A DNA stretch of 64,000 nucleotides. It comes from Diphasiastrum complanatum (Eukaryota > Streptophyta > Lycopodiopsida > Lycopodiales > Lycopodiaceae). The stretch spans positions 9,775,234 to 9,839,233 of the forward strand of contig CM055094.1 in NCBI GenBank assembly GCA_029204225.1. Direction: 5' to 3'. Both the position numbers and the translations under genes were made by a program. Within the stretch, counting starts at the first letter, position 1. Each line of letters starts with the position of its first letter. Positions 43,791 through 55,870 of the stretch are shown in pieces. A model generated the notes under the pieces. The model did not search any database. It was not told where the DNA came from and worked only from the letters and a program-made list of their open reading frames with translations.

Positions 43791-44790
43791 GAGGCTTTCA
43801 ACCTCTTCAGGCAATTCAAGGAGCATGCAAAACTTGAAACTGATAAAAAAATCAAAGCACTAAAGTCCAGACAACGAGATAGAATATATCTCAGTTGAAT
43901 TCAAGGAGAATTGCCTTGGCAAAGATATTGAGAAACAATTTATTACTTTTTATTCGCCTTAGTTGAATGGAAGATCCACAAGAGATTGCAAACCACCTAA
44001 TAGTTATATCGATGAATCTTTTTGTTATCTCATTCGAGAGCCGGCTATTGTTGAAGAAGCACTCAGTCAATCAAACTATGATCTATGGAGAGAAGCTCTA
44101 GATAGTGAGTATTCATCTCTCATCAAAAACTAGACTTGGATTACTGTCGAATTATTTGTCAACTTTAGACAAACAACTTATCAACAACAAATCAGAAGAA
44201 AATGTTGCAGCTCAACAACAGTAGAACCAAAGAAATGATTATCAATCTCATTCATCTCCTAGAAGATCAACAAGAGATTGTATATCACTTAATAGTTATA
44301 TCAATGAATCTACTTGCTATCTCATTTGAGAGCTGACTATTATCAAATAAGCACTCAGTCAGTCAAACTTTGATCTATGGAGAGAGAAGCTCTGGATAGA
44401 GTGTATTCATCTCATCAAAAACCAGACTTGGACTATTGTTGAATTACTTGTCAACAGAAATGTAGTTGATTACAAATGAGTATTCAAGATCAAATACAAA
44501 GTGGATGAAAGTATCGATTGAAGGAAAGCTTGACTTGTCACACAAGGATTTTTTTAGATCCCGAATATTGACTATACTAAGACTTTTGGTCCGGTAGTAA
44601 ATCATTATTCAATTAGACTTCTACTATCATATGATTTTGCAGCGAATCTGGAAATATATCATATGGAGGTATAAATAGCGTGTCTGAATGGAGTAATCGA
44701 AGAAGATATCTACATGATACAATCCTAAGGTTAGCTAATCAACAACAAGGAAAATCATGTATGTAAAAGTAAAAATTCGTTTGAAACAAG
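43791..44790 (+). pseudogene. Copia element P: integrase end and RT start, heavily decayed, with internal duplication
   Basis: The segment begins with integrase-like FRQFKEHAKLETDKKIKALKS and moves into the linker before RT. The block SYIDES.CYLIRE to EALDSEYSSLIKN occurs twice (about 43990-44140 and 44285-44440). After the second copy RT continues: NVVDYK, VFKIKYKVDES, LEIYHMEV and NGVIEEDIYM. Many stops. It resembles the H1/H2 elements (YIDESAAYLVQE). LTRs not found. Confidence 0.75.
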
Positions 44791-45479
44791 ATCACACATC
44801 ATGCAACACAGTAACATACACACAAAAAGCATTCTCCCACATCAAGATCACATAACAAATATGTTTTTGAAAACCAAAATACATTATACATATAGTTTTG
44901 TTCTTTTTCAACCCATGAATGGCCCAGGTTGCCGTTGACGAGACGCATGTCTCGTTGACTTGCTTCATGGCGAGGCCAACTAGTCATAATCCATTGATAG
45001 GACCCACATTACAGTTGCACATTAGTTCTACTTTTATTCTAACTCTCTCCCTAAAAGTATAATCTATTTTTTATATATTCATATACATAGCATCAAAGTT
45101 AACAAACTTTAAATACAGATAAGAATGCTTGCGGACTCTTGTATTGCATAGACTTGCTCAAGAAGTCACGAGAACTGTACATTACTTGTTTACAAGTACA
45201 AGATTCGGTATAGCATGGATTTGCCCCAAACTTTGTGTATCGGTCCAAGCTACTTATATGTGTGCAGTTAATGTTATAAGTCACTTTCATTAGCATTACG
45301 TTGCAGTTGTTAAATTTAAAGATAGAGACCATAACCATCAAATTGATCAGTATGGCAGTGATACAATATTGATATAGTTTGGCTTATCGCTATAATCAAC
45401 TTCTAGTTGGGAAGATCAGACTATAAAATTTATTTAAATCGCAAGATGATTAGTTAAGTTAAATGTATTTTGTACATGG
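44791..45479. other. Unassigned AT-rich stretch
   Basis: No gene or known repeat recognised. Confidence 0.4.
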
Positions 45480-45797
45480 ATTGTGCTAACTTGCGTGGTT
45501 TTGTGTGGTGGGATGGTGGCAGGTACCAGCTGGATGTCTTGAAATATGTTTTACTTTATGATGCTTTCTAGTATTGTACACTTTTCAGCTATGTTTTTTT
45601 TTGTTGGTCTATGAATAAAGGGTTTTAAAAGGTTTTGATCTTGACATGTCAAGAGGAGCTTTGTTCTGTTTATCTCTCTCTATGCATCCTTGTGGTGTAA
45701 ATCCGACTATACTTTGGTCAAGATAGTATCAAAACTTTTACCTTACTTGGGTTCATAAGCTAACAAGACCTTTTTTTGCTATGTCTAGTCCTCAGGA
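45480..45797 (+). repeat. LTR-like region of element M, plus-strand copy
   Basis: Matches the minus strand of 31941-32262 (GTGGTGGGATGGTGGCAGGTA onward), with an ATGAATAAAGGG word at about 45611 and TTCATAAGCTAACAAG near the end. No second LTR is seen, so its limits rest on the pairwise match and the PBS. Confidence 0.55.
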
Positions 45798-45811
45798 TGG
45801 TATCAGAAAGC
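45798..45811 (+). promoter_or_regulatory. Primer binding site-like sequence of element M
   Basis: TGGTATCAGAAAGC, identical to the initiator-Met site for ten bases. Confidence 0.7.
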
Positions 45812-45814
45812 AGT

Positions 45815-47035
45815 AAACCTGGGTTATGGGGAGCCTCTTCCTCCGCCTAATCTATTCATTCAAACTTTGATCATTTGCATGAAAAAAGCTGTCATGTTAC
45901 ATAGTTTAATGGAACAAATCGTGCCACCTGTAATGGTGCTGGACCTAATGATAGGGTTATTTTTTTGGTTGATCTTTTGGACACTTTACATTGAGTTAAA
46001 ATTTACATGGAGTACGGTAAGACCAAGATTGATCCCTTGAGTTTAATTGAAAATTTTGTTACTGAATTGGCTGAGCTTGTTGAAAAATACAAAAGGGAAG
46101 AGAAATTTTATAACACTCATATCAAAAAAGTTTTTGCTTGACTTGAAAATGAGAACGACGTGCTTTCTACTGATCCCATTCCTACTATTACTGATTCACC
46201 GCCACCTCCACACCCTCACGTCTTTTTAGATGATTTGTACAAGGATAGTGCCTCACAACTTGAAACTTTCTCTCAAGAGATATGTGACGTTGGTGATCAA
46301 TCCACTTTTGAATTCTGCCAATCCAATCACTGCCAAGTCCCCTTTGTCCCTGCACGAACTATTGAGCTTAAGTCTGCCCATACTTCTTTTAAACTTTGGG
46401 GCTTACCCACTGTCAATTTTCTTGCTCCACTACTTATTGAGCTTTGGATTATTCTTGCACATCTCACTGATAAGGAAGTACAAACTTGCAAACTTGCTAC
46501 CTTGAACAAAAACTCCATTCTTGACACCCCCGTTGCCTTTGATAATATCGTACATATGAACAAATTTGAGCCTTCTCGCTGCCCCTCTGAGCAAACCTGG
46601 GCACGGATTTGAGGACACCCGTCACCTGTTTAGGTGGCGGATATTGTTGGGCACTTAGTGGGTCTCGCCACTAAAGTACTATTGGCTATGCCAACCCAAT
46701 GAGCACGCAAATTAATTTTGTAGAACTTGTAGAACTAGGAATAAGTGACTAAGAGCTTAAAAACTCTAGAATGACATTAGAGGCCCTAAGTCAAGTTGTT
46801 AGAACTAATAATTGAACAGTTGTTTAAAAGACCCAAATTTTTTCACTCTGCAAGACAAATTCTTTCAAAACTCCAACAAAAAAACTGGTGCTTTTAACCT
46901 CAACAACCCAAGCTCTGTCATATCAGGCCAAGGCGGTGGTAAAAGAAGGAAATTTACAGGATACATAGGCAAAGGGGCAAGGAAGTGGTACAAAGGAAGA
47001 TTTGCCAGTCAAGAAGCTGAATTTTTATAAAGAAT
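45815..47035 (+). pseudogene. Unclassified LTR-element protein M, plus-strand copy
   Basis: After the PBS come LGYGEPLPPPNLFIQTL and a long frame from about 45930 to 46612 broken by two TGA codons, both where a Trp is likely (LLDTLH*VKIY has LLETIDWVNIY in the other copy). Further blocks are VNFLAPLLIELW, MNKFEPSRCPSEQTWARI and, after a 180-bp insertion, FFTLQDKFFQNSNKKTG. The middle contains a Pro-rich segment (DSPPPPHPH). The protein has no Cys knuckle or catalytic motif I know. Conserved blocks with Trp-to-stop changes show it was once coding. Probably a divergent gag. Confidence 0.55.
46628..46805 (+). repeat. Partial LTR related to element J, inside M
   Basis: TGTTGGGCACTTAG at the start, CCCAATGAGCACGCAA and ATTAGAGGCCC correspond to TGTTGGGAGT, CCCAATGAGCATGCAA and ACTAGAGGCCC of the J LTR at 47563. 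It interrupts the M coding blocks. Only the first part of the LTR is present. Confidence 0.45.
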
Positions 47036-47562
47036 GATATGGTCCAGGATGAAGAAGCTTTGGACAAGAGGGAAGTGATCAGGAACATGACAGATCGCCT
47101 GTAGCTCATCACGCATAATACCAAGGGAACTCTCTTTCTACATTTACTTTGTCGCAATAGGATGTTTGAGACCATTCATGTGAAGCAGTTTTATGCTTGC
47201 ATTTTACTATAGTTATTCGTCTATATACATGAGTCCTTCTACGATATTGTCTTTGGTTGGTCATATATGCCGAATGTTAAAATGGATTGGTATTTTCCTT
47301 AGGAGGTCTTTTGCAACTTTCAAATTGATTACCTGTCTGCTTGCTCATGTACTACTTTGAAACCTTTTTAAAGCTTCATATCGACAAAGTTGACTATGGC
47401 TAATCAGAAGTAAGGTCCTTAAACGCTCTTTGGGAAAAGGACTTAATCACATCATATTACAACATACTAATATCCAAGAGATTGCTTCTGAACTATATGA
47501 TGGATGGCCTAAACTCATGAAACTTTTACCTATGTATCCAAGTACAGATATTGATAGACATG
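47036..47562. other. Unassigned stretch before element J
   Basis: No recognised gene. Might be the rest of element M. Confidence 0.35.
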
Positions 47563-48129
47563 TGTTGGGAGTATTCCCAACAAAGTGTAAATAAATAAAA
47601 TCCTCCAATAAAATGTGTTGTGAGGGCATGGCATCCTGCGTGTATGAGCCCATGGCCCAATGAGCATGCAATTGAAGTTGTAAATAAAATAAACTTGACT
47701 TGGGCCTTGTAATTAAAATAAAACTAGAGGCCCAATGTCATTTTTAAACTTAGAGATCACTTTTTAGAGTTGGGTCCAAATTGGAACTCACATGAATCTT
47801 GTGATTTCTAATGTACTTTTTTTGGACCCTTGGATCAAGTTGGGTCCAAGATAAATGGATAGGATCATTGTGAATATTAGCCAATAAGATTGAGGGGCAA
47901 GGGCCTTCCCCATTTTATAACTCCATTCCTTCCCTTCAGCCAAAACTATGATGAATGTTAGTGTAGAGGAATAGAGTTAAAGAGGAGTAGTATAGTGGTG
48001 AGTAGAGTTAAGGGAGAAAGTAGGAAATTAACTAAAAGTAGCATCTATTCATAGTTAGGCTCCTATCCAATGATCTAACCTTTGTTGACAGGGGGAAGGG
48101 CTATACTACGAGAGATCTTCGACCCCACA
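47563..48129 (+). repeat. 5' LTR of element J
   Basis: Starts TGTTGGGAGT and ends GACCCCACA, with one base before the PBS. About 567 bp, TATA-like TTTTATAACTCC at about 47915. Only the partial copy at 46628 supports its left end. Confidence 0.75.
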
Positions 48130-48130
48130 G

Positions 48131-48149
48131 TGGCGCCGTTGCCAGGGAT
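48131..48149 (+). promoter_or_regulatory. Primer binding site of element J
   Basis: TGGCGCCGTTGCCAGGGAT, the standard plant gypsy site of this type (usually assigned to Asp tRNA). Confidence 0.9.
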
Positions 48150-48429
48150 AGGTTTCCATTAACTAGTTTAATTGCATTTAAGTTATCTTCTTGTTTTTTA
48201 GAGTAGTTTAGGTAGTTTTTTGGGAGTTTAGAGTTAGTTTTCTGTATTTTTTTGTGTTTGGACTGTTCACAGCTAGCGGAGGAGGTGTGAGAGGGTAGAG
48301 GAGGCTTTGAACAACCTCTAAGGGCTTGAAACCCAAACCAATCATCCAAAAAACTCAAAAAACACACCAATCTGCATTTTGGAGGGAAAAAGAGCCAAAA
48401 AAAACTCATCAGATTTTTATATCTCCAGA

Positions 48430-49235
48430 ATCAGTGGAAATTAACCCTTGCATGACTGGCATCAGCTTTAGGGTACTGTCCCAGACCTGCATAGAAGCCT
48501 GCGAGAGTTAGTTCCAAGTAGATTGTAAAATCAGAGAAAAATCATAAAAAATTTCAAAAAACCCTTGAAAAAATTAAAAAAAATTCAAATCTTCATAAGA
48601 ACTCTCGCAGAGCCCTCCGAAGTTCCATCTCAGTGAGACCAGGACACAGAGAAGCTTGCGAGAGTTAGTTTGATGTATAAGTCTCTTTGCGAGAGTTCCC
48701 AGTGAAAAAAAGATGGGAAAGTACTAGTGAACCCTTGCAGACAGTGAAATTTTCCGTTCCAGTGGTCAAGAACTCTCGCAGAGGATTCTGAAGTTCAATC
48801 TCAGTAAGACCAGGACACAGAAGAGCTTGCGAGAGTTAGTTTGATTCTAGTGAGCAGAAAATTGGATTTAAGTGCTAAAAAATCACTAAAAATTGAAGAT
48901 CCAGCAAATCTTTCCAATAAGAACTCTCGCAGACCCTCTCAATCGATTCAGAATGTTAAATTACATCAGTGATGAAGCCTGTGAGAGCTAGTATGAAGAT
49001 CTGGTGAAGATCAAGCACAAAAAGTGATTTCGAACCCTCGTAGACAGTGAAATTTTCACTTTTTGCGAGAGTTAACTCTCGCAGAGAATTCTATAGTGAG
49101 ATCTGACCCAGATCCAGCTACTGTGAAGCTTGTGAGAGTTATTTTCCAGAGATCTGAAAGATATCAAGTTTTTTACCTACAAAAACAGCTAAAGAACCCT
49201 CGCATAGCCAACCCTCGCACGAGATAACCCTTGCA
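48430..49235 (+). repeat. Leader of element J: array of complementary AACTCTCGCA and GCGAGAGTT words
   Basis: Words like AACTCTCGCAGAG alternate with GCTTGCGAGAGTTAGTT, their complement, about 60-80 bp apart: 48599/48656, 48769/48827, 48922/48976 and 49073/49133, with weaker copies at 48441/48498 and 49195-49230. Each pair can form a stem of 8-11 bp. At 49064-49083 the two words abut as a perfect 20-bp palindrome. Intervening sequences are partly repeated (CTCAGTRAGACCAGGACACAG). Confidence 0.85.
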
Positions 49236-49420
49236 GACTAGATCAGTGGAAAGATCTGCATCAGATCCAGCTACTATCAAAATCTCAGGTCAATCAGTGC
49301 AAGGAGTAAAAAGTTTTCAGGGAAAAACCACCGTAAAAGGCCTACCAATCATATCCTTGAAGATCCAGACTGCATCCTACTATATAAGCAAGATCCAATC
49401 ACTTTGGAACCCACCATCGG

Positions 49421-50930
49421 ATGAATCTGAGATTGGAACGATCAATAGCACGAAGGATAACAAATCAGGCACCACACCTTCCCAGATTAGCAGTTGTGCA
49501 GCAAGAGGCAGAACCGGAACCAGCACCAATGGATCCAATGGGCCAACTCGTACCTGTCGCACCCTTGCATGCAGTTTGGAGAGCACCATGGATGGAGATG
49601 CCAAAATATGATGGATCATCAAATCCCATCCGATTCCTCCAGATCTACAAGCAAGCTTGTAAAATCTACGGCGAACGGACACCTGCAGAGAAGTTGATGC
49701 TATTCCTTATGTCCTTACTTGTAGTGGCTCAAGATTGGTTTTCTAACCTGTTAGAGGAAGAGAAATCCACCTAGGAAGCGGTTAAAGTGGCTCTCATTAC
49801 GCGCTTTAAGACCCATTTCTCCTGCTGAGCAAAGTCAAGATGGGAAAACGAGAAAGGGTCCGAGACTACATTGAACGGGTCCGACATCTACGATCTGAGT
49901 GCAGTGCAGTCCGAACTCCCGATCATGTGGTGATCATGTGGTTCCTAGCTGGATTACTACGAGGCATCAGAAGAGAACTAAAACGACGGGAGCAGTACAC
50001 TACTTTGCAAGAAGCGATGGAAGATGCCATCAGGAAAGAGGATGAGAAATCTGACGACGAATATCCTTCCACCCACACTCCTACTCCCTCGCTTGCATCA
50101 TCATCATCAAACGCATCCGCTCTATCAACTGAAGTGATGTTGGAGCAAATGACAAAATTACACAAACAGTAGATGGAGAAACTTACGGCGTAGTTTGACC
50201 AGAAACTGAAGGCCTTACAAGGAACTGTAGCAGTAACTCCACATCAACCGGAACCAAACCAGCTGTAGTATCCTCAATGAGAAAATTTATGGTGTTCAGT
50301 ATACACGCAAAACCATACAGCGAATAAGTGTCCAGTCCTAAAGCAAAATCTGAGACTGACACATAGATTCTACCATATTTGCAATGCAATATCGCACGAT
50401 ACGACATTTTGCCCGTTTAACCCCAGGGTTGTTCAACAGAAGAGAAGTCCTTATCAGACTTCTTATCCTTATCATCAAGGGGCACCTAACGCGGCACCAA
50501 GGTACGGCGCACCCAATCACAATGCATGGCCTTACCTGCTCCACCAGGCCAGCCAATCAACAAGTGGCCCATGCAAACATGACAGTAGCGGAACAAGAAA
50601 TGCAAATGCCACCTCAACCTGAGCAGTAGCAGTGGTACGGACTAGATGAACCATTTATGGATCCTGCCATAAATGAATATATTTCGGCCTATGCAGCTCA
50701 AACTCAACGTCAAGGTGGAAGAAATTACGGATGCGACGAGGGACACAGAATTGCAGAATGTCCCTACAAGGGACAATATACAACCTCCTGCTAGGATTGC
50801 GGTTATGGACACTCTTTCAAGAATTGTCCATTTAAACCTGGAACCAGTGCACCTCTTAACCTCATTGCCATACAGCAACCAACAGTTCCAGTGGGGATGC
50901 CATCGAAAGGTCGACAAGACCATGCCCTGT
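49421..50930 (+). pseudogene. Gag of element J with Cys/His knuckles, frameshifted
   Basis: A first part (49421-49774) contains MPKYDGSSNPIRFLQIYKQA and AQDWFSNLLEE. A TAG and a one-base shift follow, then 49840-50172 has VRDYIERVRHLRSE and MEDAIRKEDEKSDDE. The C-terminal region to 50930 holds remnants of three knuckles (TANKCPVLKQ, HICNAISHDTTFC and CGYGHSFKNCP) with stops. Layout and blocks match the gag of D, so J and D belong to one gag lineage although their LTRs differ. Role: particle formation and RNA binding. Inactive. Confidence 0.8.
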
Positions 50931-51093
50931 GTTAGCTGTTATGCAAGCACAGAAGAGAAAGGAAATGGCTCCCTCACCACCACCATCGGTCACTGACGAC
51001 CAACCCTCAACTTCAGCGCCATATCCAAATGTGAGGGAAGAGAGAAGGCAGTACCAGAAAAGAAGAAAACTTCAAGGTTTCTCAGTTGACTAT

Positions 51094-52230
51094 TCCCATT
51101 GAAGGTCCAAGCTCATTTACTTTCGACGAATAACATATTAATGATGAATTCGAAGAAGATGATGTCGCAGTTCAGCAATTACAGTATGATGAAAATAATC
51201 AGCTTCCTCCATTTCCCAGAAGATCATCAAGGACTAGCAGACCACCTGTGAGGTATATCGACGAGTCTGCAGCCTATCTTGTTCAGGAGCTGATGACTGT
51301 CAAAGAGGCACTCAGTCAACCCGATTTCGATCTCTAGAAAGAAGATATGGATAAAGTGTATTCATCTCTTATCAAGAACCAGACATAGAAAATTGTCGAA
51401 TTACCTGCTAGCAGAAACGTAGTTGATTGTAAATGAATTTTTAAAGTCAAGTACAAAGTAGACGGAAGCATCGACAAAAGAAAAGGCCGACTTGTTGCCA
51501 GAGGATAATCACTTTATATGTGGACGACACATTGCTCTTCGGCAACAGTATCGACCTGATAAAAGAAGACAAGTCAATGCTATCTTCCGAATTTGACATG
51601 ATTGATCTCGGCAAAGCTCATATCTGCCTTGGTATTCAAATCCACAAAGACAAAAATTGAAAGTTGATTTACATTACTCAACAGAGGTACATCTACAATA
51701 TGTTAGTCATATATAATCTGATTAATTGCAAGTTAACTCTCTCACCAATGGAACCAGGTCTCAAATTGTCGAAGGACCAGTGTCCCCGAACAATCAAAGA
51801 GAAGGAACAGATGCGAGAGTATCCTTATCATTCGATAATAGCTCTCATGTACACAATGACCTATACCAGGCCAAACATAGCTTTTGCAGTCAGTTCCCTA
51901 TGTCAGTTTATGACTAACCCTGGTATAACACATTGGATGGCTCTTATCAGAGTCATGAGATATCTTCGAGCTATTATGAACTTTTGCATTTGTTATGGAA
52001 CAGTCGACAACGACAAACTCAATTTACTCGGTGGTTACACAGATGCAAGTTGGGTAGGAGATGTAGACACTCGTAAATCTACTTGTGGTTTTACATTCTT
52101 CCTCAACAATGGTCCTGTTTCCTAGAAGATTCACAAGCAATGTTTGATAGCTTTATCTTCTACAGAATCAGAGTATATCGCAACCTCACAAGCCACTAAG
52201 GAAGCAGTTTGTGTTGGAATATTCTCCTTC
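51094..52230 (+). pseudogene. Copia element H1: RT and RNase H, internally deleted
   Basis: Starts abruptly at IEGPSS and runs RPPVRYIDESAAYLVQE, then YSSLIKNQT, FKVKYKVDGSIDKRKGRLVARG. At 51506 a deletion joins it to YVDDTLLFGNS, followed by HICLGIQIHKDK, a 153-codon open piece (51664-52125) with TYTRPNIAFAVSSL and TDASWVGDVDTRKST, and ALSSTESEYIATSQATKEAV. Stops at about 51337, 51388 and 51658. Gag, protease and integrase are absent. An LTR of the same element follows at about 52324. Confidence 0.85.
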
Positions 52231-52323
52231 TTACTAATCAACTAGTCGGTTTTAATCTTCATCCATTGTTAATCCAGTTCTGCGGATTTTCCCGTGTGTT
52301 TACACAATCTGCAGAATTACAAG

Positions 52324-53084
<761 letters not shown>

Positions 53085-53845
53085 TATTGCACTACTGCTT
53101 ATCTGTTGGGGATATGTGATGACTGATGAATTCATCGGATTCGTGAAATTTTCGCGAAGGCAAATCAATCACAACTCTCTTCAGCTCGGATGGAGTTGAG
53201 ATGCAATCGCTGGACACTGCCAACTGAATCACTCCTACATTCCTCCAAAGTGTAGTTGGTCACTATTGATCTACGTTCATAAAATTAATACAGCATTCAA
53301 CATAGTTTCAACCACAGTGGGGAATTCAAAATGAACAAGAAAAAACTCAGACACACGATTAACAGTAGAAACATTTGCATTCGAGATCAGACACAACACA
53401 AATTTATGTGTGCCGAAGGCTACAATATCATCTATTGATTTTTTTTCTTTGATTCTTTGAGCACTACGTGCATACCCACCCAATGCATTGGCGTGAGAGA
53501 AATGCGGTTCTCTCATGAGTAATCGTCTCGTTTTACTAGCGGGCAGTTGGATCTTCTGATCCTAGACAGAATTGTCTTCACATGCAGGCGGACAAGTATT
53601 CTGTATTTTTTGTCTTGATTGCTTACTAGCATCAGACTATTACATTACAATGTATGTGTATTATGTTGATATATATGTCAAGTATCATCAACTAAGTATG
53701 GTCGCTCTATGTAAATCTAAGATTAGAGTGATTAAGCAACTAGTCAAGGAGTTACAAGAGTGGCAGATTAGCCACGACCTGAAGTGTATCTGCTGACATC
53801 ATGCCATCATATCAGATATCTGTACTTCTGAGTACTTGCATGATC
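53085..53845. other. Stretch between H1 LTR and K1, perhaps LTR of K1
   Basis: No coding motif. It would hold the 3' LTR of the minus-strand element K1: TGTCAGCAG at 53798 (minus strand) and a TATATATC word at 53670 are compatible. No second copy supports the limits. Confidence 0.35.
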
Positions 53846-54649
53846 TTAGCTGGTACTCTTCGGAGCGTGAGGGCAGAACGGGTTTCGTTTTTGCTCGTAT
53901 GTTTTTTTTTTCTCATACTGGACCGATCTCGTTCGTGGATCTTTTGTGTTCGTGAATCGTTCGTCTTCGTCTCCTTTGACTTTTGTGTTCGCGAAACCTT
54001 TCCTGCTTCGTGTCTCTGGATCTTCAAGTTCGCGAATGTCTTCGTCGGGTTGAGGGCTGAAAGCTAGCAAGGCTTTGTAGTTGGAAACATTTCGTTTCTT
54101 CAGTTCCCTCTCAAAGCATGATAGCTTTACAATCTCGAGACTGCTCCTTTGTCTCTCAAAGAGTCCTTTGTCCAGGGCTTTGGTGAAGATGTCAGCAACC
54201 ATGTCTCTCGTTCCGAATAAGGTGGTCTGTAGCATCTTCTTCTCAATTAGATCCCTAATCAAGTGGTACTTGATCACAATGTGCTTCGTTCTGGAATAGA
54301 ACACGGGATCTTTTGTCAGGTGTACTGCATAGGTGTTGTCCATCTGCAAGACAAGAGGCTCATTTCTTGTTTCGTCCAATTCGTCCAGGAACTGCCTTAG
54401 CCAAAGTAATTCGTTGGCCATCTTCGCTGCTGCTACGTACTCTGCTTCACAAGATGATTGGGCTACAACAGTCTGCTTCTTGCTGACCCAGAGAACTGCT
54501 GCTCCTGATGCAATGGAGCATCCTCCTGAGATGCTTTTACAGTCATCCTTGAGAGATGCCCAACTAGCATCTCTGTAGGAAAGTATCCTGAAATCTGCAC
54601 CATGACAATAACACAAGCCATAATCCCTCGTTAATTGAAGATATTGCAA
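53846..54649 (-). pseudogene. Copia element K1: RNase H
   Basis: An open frame of 267 codons on the minus strand: YRDASWASLKDDCKSISG, SKKQTVVAQSSCEAEYVAAA, NELLWLRQFL, QMDNTYAVHLTKDPVFYSRT and TRDMVADIFTKALDKG. These are complete Copia RNase H blocks, including the Asp, Glu and Asp positions. The C-terminal 90 residues are charged and probably run into the LTR. It is in another frame from the RT before it, so the polyprotein is broken. Confidence 0.85.
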
Positions 54650-55870
54650 AATTCATTTTGCAATCTTCCAATGTGTCAAGCTTGGATTCGTGCAGAATTG
54701 GCTCACCCTGAATACTACATAAGCAATATCAGGACGTGTGTTGTCTGCAAGGTACATCGGTGATCCTATCAACTTCTTGTAAGGTGTGAGCTACATCTGT
54801 TCTCTCTCTGCCTCAGTCCTTGGACAGTCATCATTTGTTTGCACCATCCCTGCGAGCATTGGAGTATTCGCTCCTTTGTAGTTCAACATCCCAAATTCCT
54901 CTAGGATCTTCTGAGTGTATCTGGACTGGTGAAGGTATAACTTACCTCCCTCATAGTTCCATATCCACTATCTCGAAATGTTTTGAGATGTCTTTCTTCA
55001 CCTCAGCAATTAGCTGCTCACTCCTGCAAAGTTTTAGAATGTCGTCCACATATACAACCACTATGATGATCTGCCCATCTGTAATTCTGACTTACACATT
55101 GGAGTCAGCCAACAGAGACTTGAATCCTAATGATTTCATGGCTTGATCTTTCTTCTTGTACCATTGTCAGGCTAACTGCTTCAGACCGTAGATGCTTCTA
55201 TGCATTCTGCGTACATAGTCAGGAAGTGAATTTGAGATGAATCCTGGGGGTTGATCCATGTAGACCTCTTCATCTAATTCGCCATGTAAGAAGGCCGTCT
55301 TCTCATCCACAATGTGGACCTGAGGTCATAAGCTACTGCATATGCAAATAACAGATGTAGGGACGAATGTTTGATGACAAGAGAGAAGGTTTCAGAATAG
55401 TCAATACCATATCTCTGAGAGAAACCCTTCGCTACTAGTCTTGTCTTGTATTTCAACACATTCCTGTCTGGTCCGTATTTGAGCTTGAAGACAGTCTTGC
55501 GCTTATGCAGTAATGGCTCCAACGTCCATACCTGGTTCTTCCCCATGGACTCTATCTCTTTGTCCATGGCTTGGATCCATCTATCCTTTTCTGGACTTTC
55601 AATCGCCTCCTCGAATGTCTGTGGTTCGCCATTGAATTCTTTTGATGTGGAAGCTGAGCTGCCTGGCACATATCTTGTTGGCACTCTTCGTGGTCTTGTC
55701 GACCTTATGGAAGATCCTCCTGGAACAGCTATGCCTTTGCCCTTGTCTGCTCTGCTCGGTCCGGAACCATCTTGGTTTACAGGAACTGCGGCGGCAGGTT
55801 GCCTCTCGAATCTTTCTTCGTCTGATTCGTCGCTCAAATGGGAGACGACTCAAAAATCTTCATTTTTGTG
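54650..55870 (-). pseudogene. Copia element K1: reverse transcriptase, frameshifted
   Basis: Minus strand. An open part at 55274-55837 has ESPEKDRWIQAMDKEIES, NQVWTLEPLLHKRKTVF, LVAKGFSQRYGIDYSETF and HSSLHLLFAYAVAYD. The C-terminal half (54650-55273) is broken but retains VVVYVDDI-like residues near 55045 (the catalytic YVDD) and GLKQLA near 55170. Confidence 0.82.

Larger units (their letters stand above)
47563..51093 (+). mobile_element. Gypsy-type element J: 5' LTR, leader and gag; 3' part lost
   Basis: LTR 47563-48129, intact PBS, an unusual leader and a gag related to D. Sequence of copia H1 begins at 51094. No protease, RT or second LTR of J is seen. Confidence 0.75.
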
